Positions 63,561-64,000 of a stretch of DNA of 64,000 nucleotides are shown one piece after another (the stretch's first letter is position 1; the number at the start of each line of letters is the position of its first letter). The stretch is from assembly GCA_016718265.1 (NCBI GenBank), contig JADKDZ010000005.1, forward strand, positions 310,001 through 374,000, written 5' to 3'. Origin of the DNA: Uliginosibacterium sp. GTDB taxonomy: Bacteria > Pseudomonadota > Gammaproteobacteria > Burkholderiales > Rhodocyclaceae. The translations under genes were made by a program, and so were the position numbers. Below the pieces are notes generated by a model. That model saw only the letters and a list, made by a program, of their open reading frames with translations, searched no databases and had not been told where the DNA came from.

Positions 63561-64000
63561 TCAACCCTTGCCCGGCAAGCGGAACGCGCTTGCCAATGAC
63601 TCAAGCTCTGCAGCATTGCTCTCGATGCTCGCCAGTCTGGCATCAATACCATGCAGACTGCCGGCAATCTCTCTGGTCAGCGCTGCAATATCCTGAACAT
63701 GATTGGCAGTCGTCTGGGCCCGGTCTTCCTGATCGCCGATGTCATGCGCAATTGACTGCATCAGCGTCTGCACTTCTCCTGTACCGTCAAAGATCTGGCG
63801 TAAAGCGTCTTCAGAAGTGCGGATGTAGCCAGAAGTGGAATCTACATGCTTCTGCATGTCATGGGTTGCCGTCACGGCAACACTGACCTGCTTGCGTATC
63901 CCCTCCACTACCTGCGCAATGCGTACGGTACTTTGGGCTGTTTTCTCGGCCAGTTTCCGTACTTCATCGGCAACTACAGCGAACCCTCGACCGGCTTCGC
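63561..64000 (-). CDS. Methyl-accepting chemotaxis protein, C-terminal part (cut by window edge)
   Basis: The last 146 codons are visible. EAGRGFAVVADEVRKLAEKT is the hairpin tip of the MCP signalling domain that binds CheA/CheW, followed by the long returning helix with heptad repeats (STVRIAQVVEGIRKQVSV...). The C-terminus (AFRLPGKG) has no NWETF-type pentapeptide for CheR/CheB. The ligand-binding part is outside the window. A 219 nt gap separates it from the binding-protein gene. Confidence 0.93.
   Translation of the reverse strand, partial: EAGRGFAVVADEVRKLAEKTAQSTVRIAQVVEGIRKQVSVAVTATHDMQKHVDSTSGYIRTSEDALRQIFDGTGEVQTLMQSIAHDIGDQEDRAQTTANHVQDIAALTREIAGSLHGIDARLASIESNAAELESLASAFRLPGKG

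Overview
The window reads as a 64 kb piece of a GC-rich betaproteobacterial chromosome. The closest fit is the Rhodocyclales and their neighbours, but the genus cannot be fixed from the sequence alone. The evidence is gene order as much as gene content. Three blocks keep the order common in that class: hisS-yfgM-bamB-der-hfq-hflX-hflK-hflC-DUF2065-hisZ-purA; rpoE-rseA-rseB-rseC-degP-like-lepA-lepB-DUF4845-rnc-era-recO-pdxJ-acpS-nagZ; and yceD-rpmF-plsX-fabH-fabD-fabG-acpP-fabF. Almost everything is housekeeping. I see no prophage, insertion sequence, CRISPR array or integration scar.

Left edge (1-2.4 kb): the N-terminus of a MATE-type transporter, the 4.5S SRP RNA with its terminator, a 67-residue membrane peptide, a DUF2239 gene behind a promoter that carries two identical palindromes, and an unknown membrane protein. 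From 2.4 to 27 kb nearly all genes lie on the minus strand: rlmB-rnr, a divergent tRNA-Leu(CAG), purA to hisS, then ispG, rodZ, pilW, rlmN and ndk, then nagZ back to lepB. bamB carries an apparent one-base frameshift. From 27 to 33.4 kb come lepA and the sigma-E envelope-stress operon; nadB diverges from rpoE.

From 35 to 42 kb lies the fatty-acid and phospholipid cluster, with rpmF and yceD at its head. A strong terminator sits inside the first codons of the ygfX-like gene that follows fabF. From 42 to 49.6 kb come maf, an RsmI-related methylase, sppA, a small Rieske protein, a HAD phosphatase, rluC, and divergently rne with a long leader.

The right part (49.6-64 kb) is more accessory. It holds a fructose PTS (a IIA-HPr-EI fusion, 1-phosphofructokinase and a IIBC permease) facing a LacI-type repressor, with matched GTAATCGATTAC operators on both promoters; a cysteine-rich DUF3795 protein; a phosphoglycerate kinase of a sequence type unusual for betaproteobacteria; a Tat-signal sulfide:quinone oxidoreductase-like flavoprotein with a small membrane protein; a hybrid histidine kinase directly behind a ModA-like periplasmic binding protein; and the C-terminus of a chemotaxis receptor cut by the window end.

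The most promising lead for new biology is the DUF2239 locus. A near-consensus promoter has one TTACCCGGGTAA palindrome over its -10 box and a second 31 bp downstream, and the protein contains a segment that looks like a ribbon-helix-helix DNA-binding fold. Next come the binding-protein/hybrid-kinase pair and the bamB frameshift.
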